A stretch of DNA of 64,000 bases, from assembly GCA_049275655.1 (NCBI GenBank), contig JBASUY010000020.1, positions 1 through 64,000 on the forward strand, given 5' to 3'. Source of the stretch: Sherwoodlollariibacterium sp049275655. GTDB lineage: Bacteria > Omnitrophota > Gorgyraeia > Gygaellales > Profunditerraquicolaceae. Position numbers and translations under genes: made by a program. Numbering within the stretch: the first letter of the stretch is position 1; each line of letters begins with the position of its first letter. Under the pieces are notes generated by a model. That model searched no databases and was not told the origin of the DNA. It saw nothing but the letters and a program-made list of their open reading frames with translations. Shown piece after piece: positions 1 to 8,145 of this stretch.

Positions 1-1386
1 GATCATCTTGGCTATTTTATCAACTTCGGCATAAGCCATACCCATTACTCGGCCTACATCACGGACAACCGCGCGCGCCTGCATAGTTCCAAAGGTGATT
101 ATCTGCGCTACGTTCTCCTGGGCATATTTAGCGGTAACATAATCAATGACCTCCTGTCTTCTTTCGTAGCAGAAATCTATATCTATGTCGGGTAAGCCCA
201 TGCGCTCGGGGTTTAAGAATCTTTCAAATAATAAGCCGTATTTTAAAGGATTTAAATCCGTAATTCCTAAGAGATAACTTACTAAACTTCCTGCTGCTGA
301 GCCTCTCCCCGGGCCTACGGGTATTCCCTTGCTCTTTGCGTAGTGGATGAAATCCCAGACGATAAGAAAATAGCTTGCAAAGCCCATATTGATAATAGTA
401 TTTAATTCAAGCTCTAAGCGCTCTTCTATATCCTTAGTGACATTATTGAACCTTTTTTTAAGGCCCTCAAGGCAGAGGCTTTTTAAAAACTCTTCTTTAG
501 TCTGGCCTACTGGAGGGTCATATCTAGGCAGGTGTATTTGCTTGAAGCTTAGTTCCAGGTTGCAACGCGAGGCTATCTTTAGGGTGTTGGATATTGCATC
601 AGGGTAATCTTTAAATAGAGCCTTCATCTCTTGAGGAGATTTAAAGTAAAACTCTTCAGTTTGAAAGCGCATACGGTTAGGGTTATCAAGGGTTGTTTGG
701 GTTTGTATGCACAATAATGCTTCATGGGCAGATGCGCTATTGCGGGTTAAGTAATGGACATCATTGGTGGCAACTAAAGGTATGCCTAGCTCTTTGCCTA
801 TTTTAACTAACCTGGCATTTACTTCTTTTTGCTCTGGGATGGCGTTCTCCTGAAGCTCAAGGTAAAAGTTCTCCTTGCCCATTATGCTTAAATAGGTATC
901 TGCGGTTTTAAGGGCGTCGTTAAAACGCCTTTGGGAGATAAGTGATGGAATCTCTCCTTTTAAGCATGCGCTTAAAGCGATAAGCCCTTTTGAGCATTCA
1001 GATAAAATCTCTTTATCAATACGCGGGCGATAATAGAACCCCTCTAAATACCCCATAGAGACAAGTTTTATTAAGTTATGATATCCCTCTTCATCCTTAG
1101 ATAAGAGTATTAGATGATAAGAGGCTTCTTCTATGCCGGAAGATGATTTGTCCATACGGCTTCCAGGAGCGATATAAACCTCGCAGCCTATAATGGGCTT
1201 GATTCCTGCTTTTTGGGCTTCAAGATAAAAGTCAATAGCCCCAAAAAGGTTTCCATGGTCTGTAATTGCCAGCGAACCCATATTATACTGCTTAGCAAGG
1301 GCTAATAACTGCGGTATCCGGCATGCTCCGTCAAGGAGGCTGTATTGGGTATGTAAATGTAAGTGGATGAATTCACTATGCGGCAT
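1..1386 (-). CDS. dnaE: DNA polymerase III subunit alpha (N-terminal part, cut by window edge)
   Basis: This is the replicative polymerase catalytic subunit; 462 N-terminal codons are visible and the rest lies beyond position 1. The protein opens with the PHP-domain signature HLHLHTQYSLLDG, followed by ITDHGNLFGA. It reaches the palm motif LPDIDIDFCYERR, whose aspartates fall at residues 400 and 402, matching the E. coli catalytic pair Asp401/Asp403. The ATG at 1384-1386 fits the family N-terminus exactly, yet no Shine-Dalgarno is visible in the 31-bp gap after guaA. It is probably the distal gene of the guaB3-guaA transcript. Identity is secure. Whether a PHP metal site is fully kept cannot be judged from the part seen. 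Confidence 0.95.
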   Translation of the reverse strand, partial: MPHSEFIHLHLHTQYSLLDGACRIPQLLALAKQYNMGSLAITDHGNLFGAIDFYLEAQKAGIKPIIGCEVYIAPGSRMDKSSSGIEEASYHLILLSKDEEGYHNLIKLVSMGYLEGFYYRPRIDKEILSECSKGLIALSACLKGEIPSLISQRRFNDALKTADTYLSIMGKENFYLELQENAIPEQKEVNARLVKIGKELGIPLVATNDVHYLTRNSASAHEALLCIQTQTTLDNPNRMRFQTEEFYFKSPQEMKALFKDYPDAISNTLKIASRCNLELSFKQIHLPRYDPPVGQTKEEFLKSLCLEGLKKRFNNVTKDIEERLELELNTIINMGFASYFLIVWDFIHYAKSKGIPVGPGRGSAAGSLVSYLLGITDLNPLKYGLLFERFLNPERMGLPDIDIDFCYERRQEVIDYVTAKYAQENVAQIITFGTMQARAVVRDVGRVMGMAYAEVDKIAKMI

Positions 1387-1417
1387 ATTTTATTTACAAT
1401 TCAACCGATAAAAAAAG

Positions 1418-3028
1418 TTATTCCCACTCTATGGTTGCAGGAGGCTTGGAGGTAATATCATAAACAACGCGGTTTACCCCTTTTACTTCATTGATTATGC
1501 GGTTAGATATTTTATCTAAAAGCTCATAGGGAAGTTTTACCCAATCTGCGGTCATCCCGTCTGAGCTTAAAACGCAACGTAAAGCTACGACATTTTCATA
1601 TGTCCTTTGATCTAAGGCCATGCCTACGCTTTTTATAGGAAGCAACACGGCAAAAGATTGCCAGATAGTATCATACAAGCCTGCAGCGTGAATCTCCTCA
1701 GAAACCCTTCTATCTACCTCTCGTAATATATCCAGCCGTTCTTTTGTTACTTCGCCGATGATTCTTACTGCTAAGCCCGGCCCCGGGAAAGGTTGCCTAT
1801 TTATTATAGTATCCGGAAGGCCAAGCTCTCTTCCTATCTGTCGGGCTTCATCTTTAAAAAGTTCACGTAAGGGTTCCAATAATTTTAACTTCATCCGTTC
1901 GGGGAGCCCTCCGACATTATGATGGCTTTTAATCTTTTTGTTCGGGGTTCCATCAAAGGATATGGATTCAATTACATCCGGGTATAATGTCCCTTGCGCT
2001 AAAAACTTTACTCCTTTTGTTTTTTTTGCTTCCTCTTCAAAGATATTTATAAACTCATTGCCGATAATTTTTCTCTTATCTTCCGGGTCAATAACCCCTT
2101 TAAGCTTATTTAAAAAGTTTTTACTTCTATCTAAAAGAATAAGGTTTAAGCGGTAGAGGTCTTTAAATACCTTTCTTATCTGCTCAGGCTCGTCCTTTCT
2201 CATTAATCCGTTATTGACAAATATGCAGCGTAAGTTTTTGCCTATTGCCTTGTGAAGAAGAAGCGCTACGACAGAGGAATCAACCCCTCCGCTTAAGCCG
2301 AGTATAACCTTGTCTTTCCCTACTTCCTTTTTAGTATTATTTATTGCCTCGTTTATAAAAGATTCCGTAGTCCATCTGCCAAGGCATCCACATACCCTGA
2401 AAAGAAAATTGCTGAATATCTGAGATCCTTTTTCTGTATTGGCTACTTCTGGATGAAATTGCAACCCAAAGATTTTCTTTTTGCTGTTTGAGATGGCGGC
2501 TATCGGGGTGTTAGCCGTATGCGCGCTGGCATTAAAACCAGTAGGGAGTTTAAGAAGAATCTCTCCATAACTTACCCAGCATGTAAAGTTTCCCGGCATA
2601 TGCGAGAATAAATCCCTATTGTCATCTATAAAAAGTTCTGCCTTCCCGTAACTTTGGCTACGGGTGCGTTTAACTCTTCCTCCGAACATTTCTACTATCA
2701 CTTGCATTCCATAACTTATGCCCAAGATAGGTATTCCTAATTTAAATATTCCTTTATCAGGATAAAGAGGCTTTTTAGCTGTAGTTAACGTTGGGCTTCC
2801 GGAGAGGATAAGCCCTTTAGGATTCATTGCTACTATATCTTTTAACGGGGTATTAAAAGGTATAATCCTTGAATAAACTTTATTCTCACGCACTCTTCGG
2901 GCAACCAGTTGAGTGTATTGAGAGCCAAAGTCTAATATCAAAACAACCTGCTTAGGAGAAGTTATCTTTTCTTTTTTAAAGCGCCGGCTTTTTTTAAAAA
3001 ATCTCTTTTTTTTAGCTAACCTTTTCAT
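1418..3028 (-). CDS. guaA: GMP synthase with a disrupted glutaminase site
   Basis: Converts XMP to GMP using ATP and ammonia, normally drawn from glutamine. The synthetase half is intact: the ATP pyrophosphatase P-loop SGGVDSS is at residues 246-252 and the C-terminal dimerisation region ends KPPATIEWE. The class I glutaminase half is altered. The nucleophile elbow reads GISYGMQ, with Ser105 (codon AGT at 2714-2716) where the family has Cys. The oxyanion-loop GGP is SGSP at 76-79, and the usual SHGD reads SYGE. His192 and Glu194 (FHPE) remain. A Lys/Arg-rich tail of about 26 residues precedes the usual start of the family. It begins 1 bp after guaB3. Function as an ammonia-dependent GMP synthase is inferred. 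Confidence 0.93.
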   Translation of the reverse strand: MKRLAKKKRFFKKSRRFKKEKITSPKQVVLILDFGSQYTQLVARRVRENKVYSRIIPFNTPLKDIVAMNPKGLILSGSPTLTTAKKPLYPDKGIFKLGIPILGISYGMQVIVEMFGGRVKRTRSQSYGKAELFIDDNRDLFSHMPGNFTCWVSYGEILLKLPTGFNASAHTANTPIAAISNSKKKIFGLQFHPEVANTEKGSQIFSNFLFRVCGCLGRWTTESFINEAINNTKKEVGKDKVILGLSGGVDSSVVALLLHKAIGKNLRCIFVNNGLMRKDEPEQIRKVFKDLYRLNLILLDRSKNFLNKLKGVIDPEDKRKIIGNEFINIFEEEAKKTKGVKFLAQGTLYPDVIESISFDGTPNKKIKSHHNVGGLPERMKLKLLEPLRELFKDEARQIGRELGLPDTIINRQPFPGPGLAVRIIGEVTKERLDILREVDRRVSEEIHAAGLYDTIWQSFAVLLPIKSVGMALDQRTYENVVALRCVLSSDGMTADWVKLPYELLDKISNRIINEVKGVNRVVYDITSKPPATIEWE

Positions 3029-3029
3029 A

Positions 3030-4190
3030 TTATTTCCCCATTCCTACGCGCTGCCCAACTTGAAACATTTTCCCCTCGGTCTGTATTGATGGCGCGATAA
3101 TAATTTCTACATCCTGCATTTTGCTTAGGTCTGTTGCTCCTAATGAGCCCATTGAGGTTTTTAATGCCCCTATTAAATTTTGAGAGCCGTCATCAACCTT
3201 AGCCGGGCCAAAGAGAATCTCTTTTAAGGATCCGGTCGTTCCTACTCTGATACGAGTACCTCTAGGAAGATTAACATGTGAAGTGGCCATTCCCCAATGA
3301 AAGCCCCTTCCTGGAGCTTCTTTTGCGCGGGCAAAGCTTGAGCCGATCATTACAGCGTCAGCCCCGCAGGCAAATGCCTTGCATATATCTCCCCCCCTAT
3401 TCATCCCTCCGTCAGTAATGATAGATATATACCTGCCTGTTCTCTTGTAATAATAATCCCGTGCCTGTGAAGCATCTACTGTTGCCGTGACCTGGGGAAC
3501 GCCTATGCCTAAGACTCCCCTTGTAGTGCAGGCTGCTCCCGGGCCTACCCCAATTAAAAGCGCCCTTGCGCCTGTATCCATAAGTTCAAGGGTTGTCTCA
3601 TAAGTTACGCAATTGCCTAAAATTACCGGTATCTTAGTCTCTTTGCAAAACTTATAAAGATCAAGTGTTTTATATTCTTTTGCTAAATGCCGGGCAGTAG
3701 TTACTGTAGATTGGACAATAAATATATCTGCTCCGGAAGCTATAGCTAACTTGGAGAACCTTTCGGCATTAGCCGGTATGCAACTTACTACCGCAACAGC
3801 CCCTTTCTTTTTAATCTCAGAGACCCTCTTTGAAACTAACTTTTCTTTGATTGGGGTTGTATATACAGACTGGATTAATTCAGTTGCTTTTTGTGGAGTT
3901 GCCTGGGCTATATCCTTTAATACTGAATCAGGGTTTTCGTATCTAGTTTGGACACCGTCTAAATTTAATACCGCAATACCTCCTAAGTTAGACATCTCAA
4001 CGGCAAATTTTACGTCTACCACTCCATCCATTGCCGCCGCTAGAATTGGAACGCTGAATCTTTTTCCTGCTATTTGAAAGGATGTGTCTACCTCGTTTGG
4101 GTTAATTGTCTGCGCTCCAGGGACAAGAGCAATCTCATCAAAACCATAACATCTACGTGCGCGCTTACCTATACCTATCCACTCTGCCAT
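3030..4190 (-). CDS. guaB3: GuaB3-type IMP dehydrogenase family protein (no CBS domains)
   Basis: A TIM-barrel oxidoreductase of the IMP dehydrogenase/GMP reductase superfamily; the expected reaction is IMP to XMP with NAD, feeding guaA next door. At 386 residues it is about 100 shorter than standard GuaB and runs straight through without a CBS (Bateman) insert. The catalytic loop reads GVGPGAACTTRGVLGIGVP, with the nucleophilic Cys in the AACTT motif; this loop is characteristic of the GuaB3 (IMP_DH_rel_2) group rather than GuaB, which has GPGSICTT. ITDGGMNRGGDICKAFACGADAVMIGS forms the phosphate-binding part. It is first after the promoter at 4285-4313, and guaA follows after 1 bp. The family is clear; the exact substrate is inferred from context. 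Confidence 0.88.
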   Translation of the reverse strand: MAEWIGIGKRARRCYGFDEIALVPGAQTINPNEVDTSFQIAGKRFSVPILAAAMDGVVDVKFAVEMSNLGGIAVLNLDGVQTRYENPDSVLKDIAQATPQKATELIQSVYTTPIKEKLVSKRVSEIKKKGAVAVVSCIPANAERFSKLAIASGADIFIVQSTVTTARHLAKEYKTLDLYKFCKETKIPVILGNCVTYETTLELMDTGARALLIGVGPGAACTTRGVLGIGVPQVTATVDASQARDYYYKRTGRYISIITDGGMNRGGDICKAFACGADAVMIGSSFARAKEAPGRGFHWGMATSHVNLPRGTRIRVGTTGSLKEILFGPAKVDDGSQNLIGALKTSMGSLGATDLSKMQDVEIIIAPSIQTEGKMFQVGQRVGMGK

Positions 4191-4284
4191 CTCTTAGCCT
4201 TTCTTTGTATATAACTTGTTGTTAAATAAAGAGTTAGATAAAAAATTCATATTTTTTACGAGTTTACCTATGAAAGGATAGTGA

Positions 4285-4313
4285 ATTTTACAATAATTAA
4301 GAGCCTTTGTCAA
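4285..4313 (-). promoter_or_regulatory. Sigma70-type promoter for guaB3-guaA-dnaE
   Basis: On the minus strand TTGACA (4308-4313) is followed after 17 bp by TAAAAT (4285-4290). The predicted start near 4278 leaves an untranslated leader of almost 90 nt before the ATG at 4190. I looked for a purine riboswitch core in that leader and did not see one. This is the only substantial gap (4191-4343) in the first 8 kb. Confidence 0.72.
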
Positions 4314-4343
4314 GATAAAAAGGCAAGGAATTTATGTAATCCC

Positions 4344-5381
4344 TTAGAACAATATCTTTAATAATCTCAATGCACCTTGCCCCCAAGGCACTCGATGTGT
4401 AATACCCTTCTTATTCTTAAAGCTATTAAGATTTTTTAAATACCAATGATAATTTCTTAGGAGCGCTTCTTTATTGGAGAATTTCGGTATAAAGCCTAAT
4501 TTTTCTTTAGCCTTATCTATTGAAACATAGGAATCTTTATCCACTGTTTCATACACCCATTTATACAGGGGCGAAAGATGAAAAAACTCTAAGACTCTTA
4601 AAATTGTAACAGCAACCCAAGACGGAAAAGCTATTAAACTCTTCCCATACCCTGCTTCATCTAATACTACCTGATAATCTTCTTTCATAGTAGCAAATTC
4701 TTTAGCCCCAATATTAAATGTATCGTTAACTATTACTTTGTCTTTTACCATACATAAAAAAATAGCCTCGCATAGGTCTTCAACATCTAAAAATTGATAT
4801 TTATTATTTCCGTTTCCTATAATAGGAAAGTTTTTACCATCCTTAGCCCAATCATAAAACAAGGCAAATACCCCTAATCTCTCAGGGCCGATAAAAGATT
4901 TAGGCCTTATTATTGAAATGCACATCCCCTTTTTGCGGTATTCTTCACATACCTCTTCTGCTGTTATCTTTGCCTTCCCATAATCGCCTACGCCTATTAA
5001 TTTATCATCTTCATATATAGGGTTGTGGTCAGGAATACCATAAACAGCTGTTGAGGAGATATGAATAAACCTATCAATTTTATTTTTAAAAGCTTCTTCT
5101 AAAAGGTTTTTTGTCCCATCAACATCAGTAGAATAAATATCATTTTTTTTATAAAGAGGTAAAGCTGCGGCAGTATGGATAACTAAATCTGTGTTTTTCA
5201 GTGCTTTTACAACATCTTCTTTATTCCGTATATCCCCTTTTATTTCTTCTATTCTGTTTTTTTCAGGGTAATCAAAATCAGCTACATCTAAAGTTCTAAT
5301 GGCTCCTAATCCTTTATTAAATAAATACCTAACGAGATTAACCCCTAGGAAACCTGCTCCACCTGTAATTAAGATTCTCAT
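4344..5381 (-). CDS. NAD-dependent epimerase/dehydratase (extended SDR family)
   Basis: An extended short-chain dehydrogenase of the nucleotide-sugar epimerase or 3-beta-hydroxysteroid dehydrogenase type. The Rossmann motif GGAGFLG is at residues 7-13; SSTAVYG around 109-115 supplies the Ser/Thr; and Tyr134-x3-Lys138 (YGKAK) completes the catalytic triad. RPKSFIGPER follows in the substrate half. At 345 residues the length is normal. It follows the UbiA-family gene by 18 bp with no clear Shine-Dalgarno. The neighbours suggest it modifies a sugar destined for a polyprenyl-phosphate carrier or for envelope glycan; the substrate cannot be read from sequence. Confidence 0.82.
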   Translation of the reverse strand: MRILITGGAGFLGVNLVRYLFNKGLGAIRTLDVADFDYPEKNRIEEIKGDIRNKEDVVKALKNTDLVIHTAAALPLYKKNDIYSTDVDGTKNLLEEAFKNKIDRFIHISSTAVYGIPDHNPIYEDDKLIGVGDYGKAKITAEEVCEEYRKKGMCISIIRPKSFIGPERLGVFALFYDWAKDGKNFPIIGNGNNKYQFLDVEDLCEAIFLCMVKDKVIVNDTFNIGAKEFATMKEDYQVVLDEAGYGKSLIAFPSWVAVTILRVLEFFHLSPLYKWVYETVDKDSYVSIDKAKEKLGFIPKFSNKEALLRNYHWYLKNLNSFKNKKGITHRVPWGQGALRLLKILF

Positions 5382-5399
5382 ATATTAGGCTTATTTAAA

Positions 5400-6266
5400 T
5401 TAAAAATAAATAATAGCGCTACAAGCAATAATCCACAATACAATGCTTAATTGCAGCGGTATATCGGATAATAGAATACGAATCGGATCATCATCTTTCT
5501 TAACTTTGTGAATAAGATAAAGATAGCGAAAGATACCATAATAGACAAAGGGCATAGTAAGTAGTAGTTTTGTAGTTCCAAATTCTCTTATTGTCCGAAT
5601 ATCCACAGTATAAAGCATATAAACTATTGTTATAGATGACGTAATTACCGCTATCATTTGATCTATGAAATAGATATCATATTCCACAAGTATAGAACGG
5701 TGCCGGATAGCTTTCTCTTGAAATAGATCTAATTCCTGCCGCCTTTTATTGAAACCTAAAAACATAGCAAGTAGGGCTATCATTATTATAACCCAGTAAG
5801 ATAACTTAACTTCTGCCACTACGCCTCCAGATAAAATACGTAATAGGTAAAAAAAGGCTAAGCTAAAAACATCAATAATAACTACTTTTTTCAATATCTT
5901 AGAATAAAAAAAATTAGATATAGAATAAACGATAATTATATACCCAAAATAGATATTTAGAATAAAAGATAAAGTAATAGAGAAAACTAATAATATAAAA
6001 GCTGCGGTTAAAGCTAACCTTATATTAACTTTACCTGAAGCTATAGGCCGTAAAGATTTAATTGGATGGCGCTTGTCTTTTTCTATATCTAAGATGTCAT
6101 TTATAAGATACGCAGCACTAGCAGATAAGGAAAAAAGACAAAAGGCAAAAAATACTTTTAAATTTGCTGGGAAAATTAGCAATCTCTTCCCAAAGATTAA
6201 AGGAATAAAGATAAAAGTATTTTTAATCCACTGCTTAGGACGCAAAGAAAGGAATAAGTGCTTCAT
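5400..6266 (-). CDS. UbiA-family prenyltransferase, decaprenyl-phosphate phosphoribosyltransferase-like
   Basis: An integral membrane prenyltransferase with about eight or nine hydrophobic segments. The opening LRPKQWIKN is the hallmark of the 5-phosphoribose-1-diphosphate:decaprenyl-phosphate phosphoribosyltransferase branch (mycobacterial Rv3806c), not of ubiquinone or heme O enzymes. The first Asp-rich motif NDILDIEKDKRHP starts at residue 56 and the second region reads YSKILKKVVIIDV. Length (288) is typical. In mycobacteria the product is the precursor of the arabinose donor; here, lying between a sugar epimerase and a multi-spanning glycosyltransferase-like protein, it probably makes a lipid-linked pentose for surface glycan. 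The start has a usable AAGG upstream. Confidence 0.82.
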   Translation of the reverse strand: MKHLFLSLRPKQWIKNTFIFIPLIFGKRLLIFPANLKVFFAFCLFSLSASAAYLINDILDIEKDKRHPIKSLRPIASGKVNIRLALTAAFILLVFSITLSFILNIYFGYIIIVYSISNFFYSKILKKVVIIDVFSLAFFYLLRILSGGVVAEVKLSYWVIIMIALLAMFLGFNKRRQELDLFQEKAIRHRSILVEYDIYFIDQMIAVITSSITIVYMLYTVDIRTIREFGTTKLLLTMPFVYYGIFRYLYLIHKVKKDDDPIRILLSDIPLQLSIVLWIIACSAIIYF

Positions 6267-6299
6267 AGTTAACCTTAAATTAAGATAAGCGTACTTTTA

Positions 6300-8072
6300 T
6301 TATTCTAAAGAATATACTATCCCATCGCTCAAATTTATAATTTCTTGAAGATTAAAAACAGAGCTGAGTTCTTCTATATTATATAAAAAATCCCTTGCTA
6401 TATTTTTAAACCATACTAAATATATTTTCTCGTGAGTTAGTTTTAATTTTTCTTTAATTTCATACAAATTATCGCCTTTTGAAGCTGAAGAATCATGCTC
6501 ATGCTTCTTGGGGCTAAGGTTAGATTTTTTTCCAGTATGAATATAAATGGCTTCTGGCACATTACTAGCTATTGCAGCGTCTAATTTATGCTCCTGCAAC
6601 CATAATATAAGAGATGATTTTCTCCAGGCCTGAGTGCTATATTCAACAATACCGGATTGCCTTGAATGTATAACCCTGTAAATATTATAGGTAAGGGGAT
6701 AGAACAAAGAAAAAATAAATATAGTATAAACAGTAAATCTTAGTATTTTCTTACTTACTTGTTGATAAGGCAATAAAATTAATAAATTTTCTATATTAAC
6801 TAAGATTAAAAATATAGTAAAAATATATATTGGCGATAAGAGCCTAAGATTTATCCTATCAAAAGCAAACCTTGCCCCAGAAATAATTAAAAAAATAGTG
6901 TAAACTAATAAAAAAATGCCTGCGGGTAATACTTGTCTTATTCTATTAATCCCCTCCTCATTACTCTTTAAATAACGATAAAAAGTTAAAGTTATTATTA
7001 ATAATATCAATAATCCAACAGTTATTCCTCTAATTAAAAAAGGCATATTACTAGGTAAAAACCATAAAGTTAATGTATCAAAAGTATAATATATATTTTG
7101 CAATAAGGTAAAATCTGAAGGAAACCTAGTTCCAAAAAATGTTTGTGTTAGGATATAATTTCGTATAGGCCAAATAGAAAATATAGAAGTAGAGATAATA
7201 CTAAAAATAATTCCATATTTTAATCTTTGCAAAAAAGAAGATTTTGGCAACAATAAAAAAATAGAGATAAAACCTGAAATAATTAACGTAACACCTATAT
7301 ATCTTTGTAAACAAGAAAGCGCTGCTATAGCAGAGAGTAAAATTAATGTTGACCACCGCGCTTTGTTTATAAACTTATATAAACAAAAGATAAACAAATT
7401 TACAAGTAAGATAAATAACGGCTCTGACCAAGCCATATATGAAACTAAAAAAATAGGAATTGAGAATAAGACAGATATTGTTCCTAAAATTATTATTTCT
7501 TTTGTTTGGATAAACTTACGAAATAACTGCCCTGAAGTAAAAATAATCAATCCAAAGATAATAACGTTAAGAAATCTGGCTCCATATAAAGGATCCATAC
7601 CTGTTAATCCAATAGCAGCTAAAATAGTTGAAAATAGTGGCGGGAATACTATTAAAGGATTTCCGGCCCAGTCAAGATACCCTTTGCCAAGGATTAAGTT
7701 TCTAGCTACGGAGATGTAAACTACTGAATCAGGACTAAGGCCTACTCCATAACGCGACGTGCATATTAAAACTAATAGAACACCTATAAAACTTAATATT
7801 GTGATTATTAAATTTATATGCGTTTTTACTCTTATTAAAAAAAAGTAACCTAAAAGAAAAAAGAAAGAAGTAGCTAAGCTAAAGAATAAGGTAATTGGTT
7901 CTAAATGAACTATCCTGTCTTTATGAATTTCAATAAATAACCCGCTATTGATAACATAGCTACAAAAATAGGAATAAATTGGCCATCCTAAAATCGCAAG
8001 GATTAATATAGTTAATATAAGTATTGGAAGGGTTTTATTTTTTTTAATCTTGGTTTTTATTTTACCTATCAT
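6300..8072 (-). CDS. Multi-spanning membrane protein, glycosyltransferase 39/ArnT-like
   Basis: A 590-residue polytopic protein with around a dozen hydrophobic segments. The first extracytoplasmic loop reads TSRYGVGLSPDSVVYISVARNLILG: the acidic residue and the ARNL stretch are typical of GT-C fold enzymes that take sugars from polyprenyl phosphates (family 39/83-like, DUF2079-like). A soluble tail of about 120 residues follows the last helix (from STQAWRKSS). It lies 33 bp before the UbiA-family gene and begins 23 bp beyond the groEL terminator hairpin. No Shine-Dalgarno is visible (the ATG is preceded by CACCTCTTT). A role as transferase using the lipid-linked sugar from the neighbouring genes is inferred. 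Confidence 0.65.
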   Translation of the reverse strand: MIGKIKTKIKKNKTLPILILTILILAILGWPIYSYFCSYVINSGLFIEIHKDRIVHLEPITLFFSLATSFFFLLGYFFLIRVKTHINLIITILSFIGVLLVLICTSRYGVGLSPDSVVYISVARNLILGKGYLDWAGNPLIVFPPLFSTILAAIGLTGMDPLYGARFLNVIIFGLIIFTSGQLFRKFIQTKEIIILGTISVLFSIPIFLVSYMAWSEPLFILLVNLFIFCLYKFINKARWSTLILLSAIAALSCLQRYIGVTLIISGFISIFLLLPKSSFLQRLKYGIIFSIISTSIFSIWPIRNYILTQTFFGTRFPSDFTLLQNIYYTFDTLTLWFLPSNMPFLIRGITVGLLILLIITLTFYRYLKSNEEGINRIRQVLPAGIFLLVYTIFLIISGARFAFDRINLRLLSPIYIFTIFLILVNIENLLILLPYQQVSKKILRFTVYTIFIFSLFYPLTYNIYRVIHSRQSGIVEYSTQAWRKSSLILWLQEHKLDAAIASNVPEAIYIHTGKKSNLSPKKHEHDSSASKGDNLYEIKEKLKLTHEKIYLVWFKNIARDFLYNIEELSSVFNLQEIINLSDGIVYSLE

Positions 8073-8094
8073 AAAGAGGTGATAACTATAAGAA

Positions 8095-8126
8095 AATAGG
8101 TGCTTCTAATTAAAGAAGCACCTATT
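8095..8126 (-). terminator. Hairpin terminator after groEL
   Basis: A perfect 12-bp inverted repeat (AATAGGTGCTTC / GAAGCACCTATT) with an 8-nt loop begins 19 bp past the groEL stop. It is followed on the minus strand by TTCTTAT, a weak T-tract. It probably ends or attenuates the groESL transcript before the membrane-protein gene at 8072. Confidence 0.72.
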
Positions 8127-8145
8127 CTACTCTACCTTTTATGGA

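Noticed and set aside
2400..2720. Frameshift or pseudogene as explanation of the odd GuaA glutaminase half
   Set aside because: The frame is continuous and flanking glutaminase signatures (FGLQFHPE, NFLFRVCGC) are in register, so the changes are substitutions.
4191..4343. Purine riboswitch in the guaB3 leader
   Set aside because: No conserved three-way-junction core or its loop sequences could be found in the 88-nt leader.
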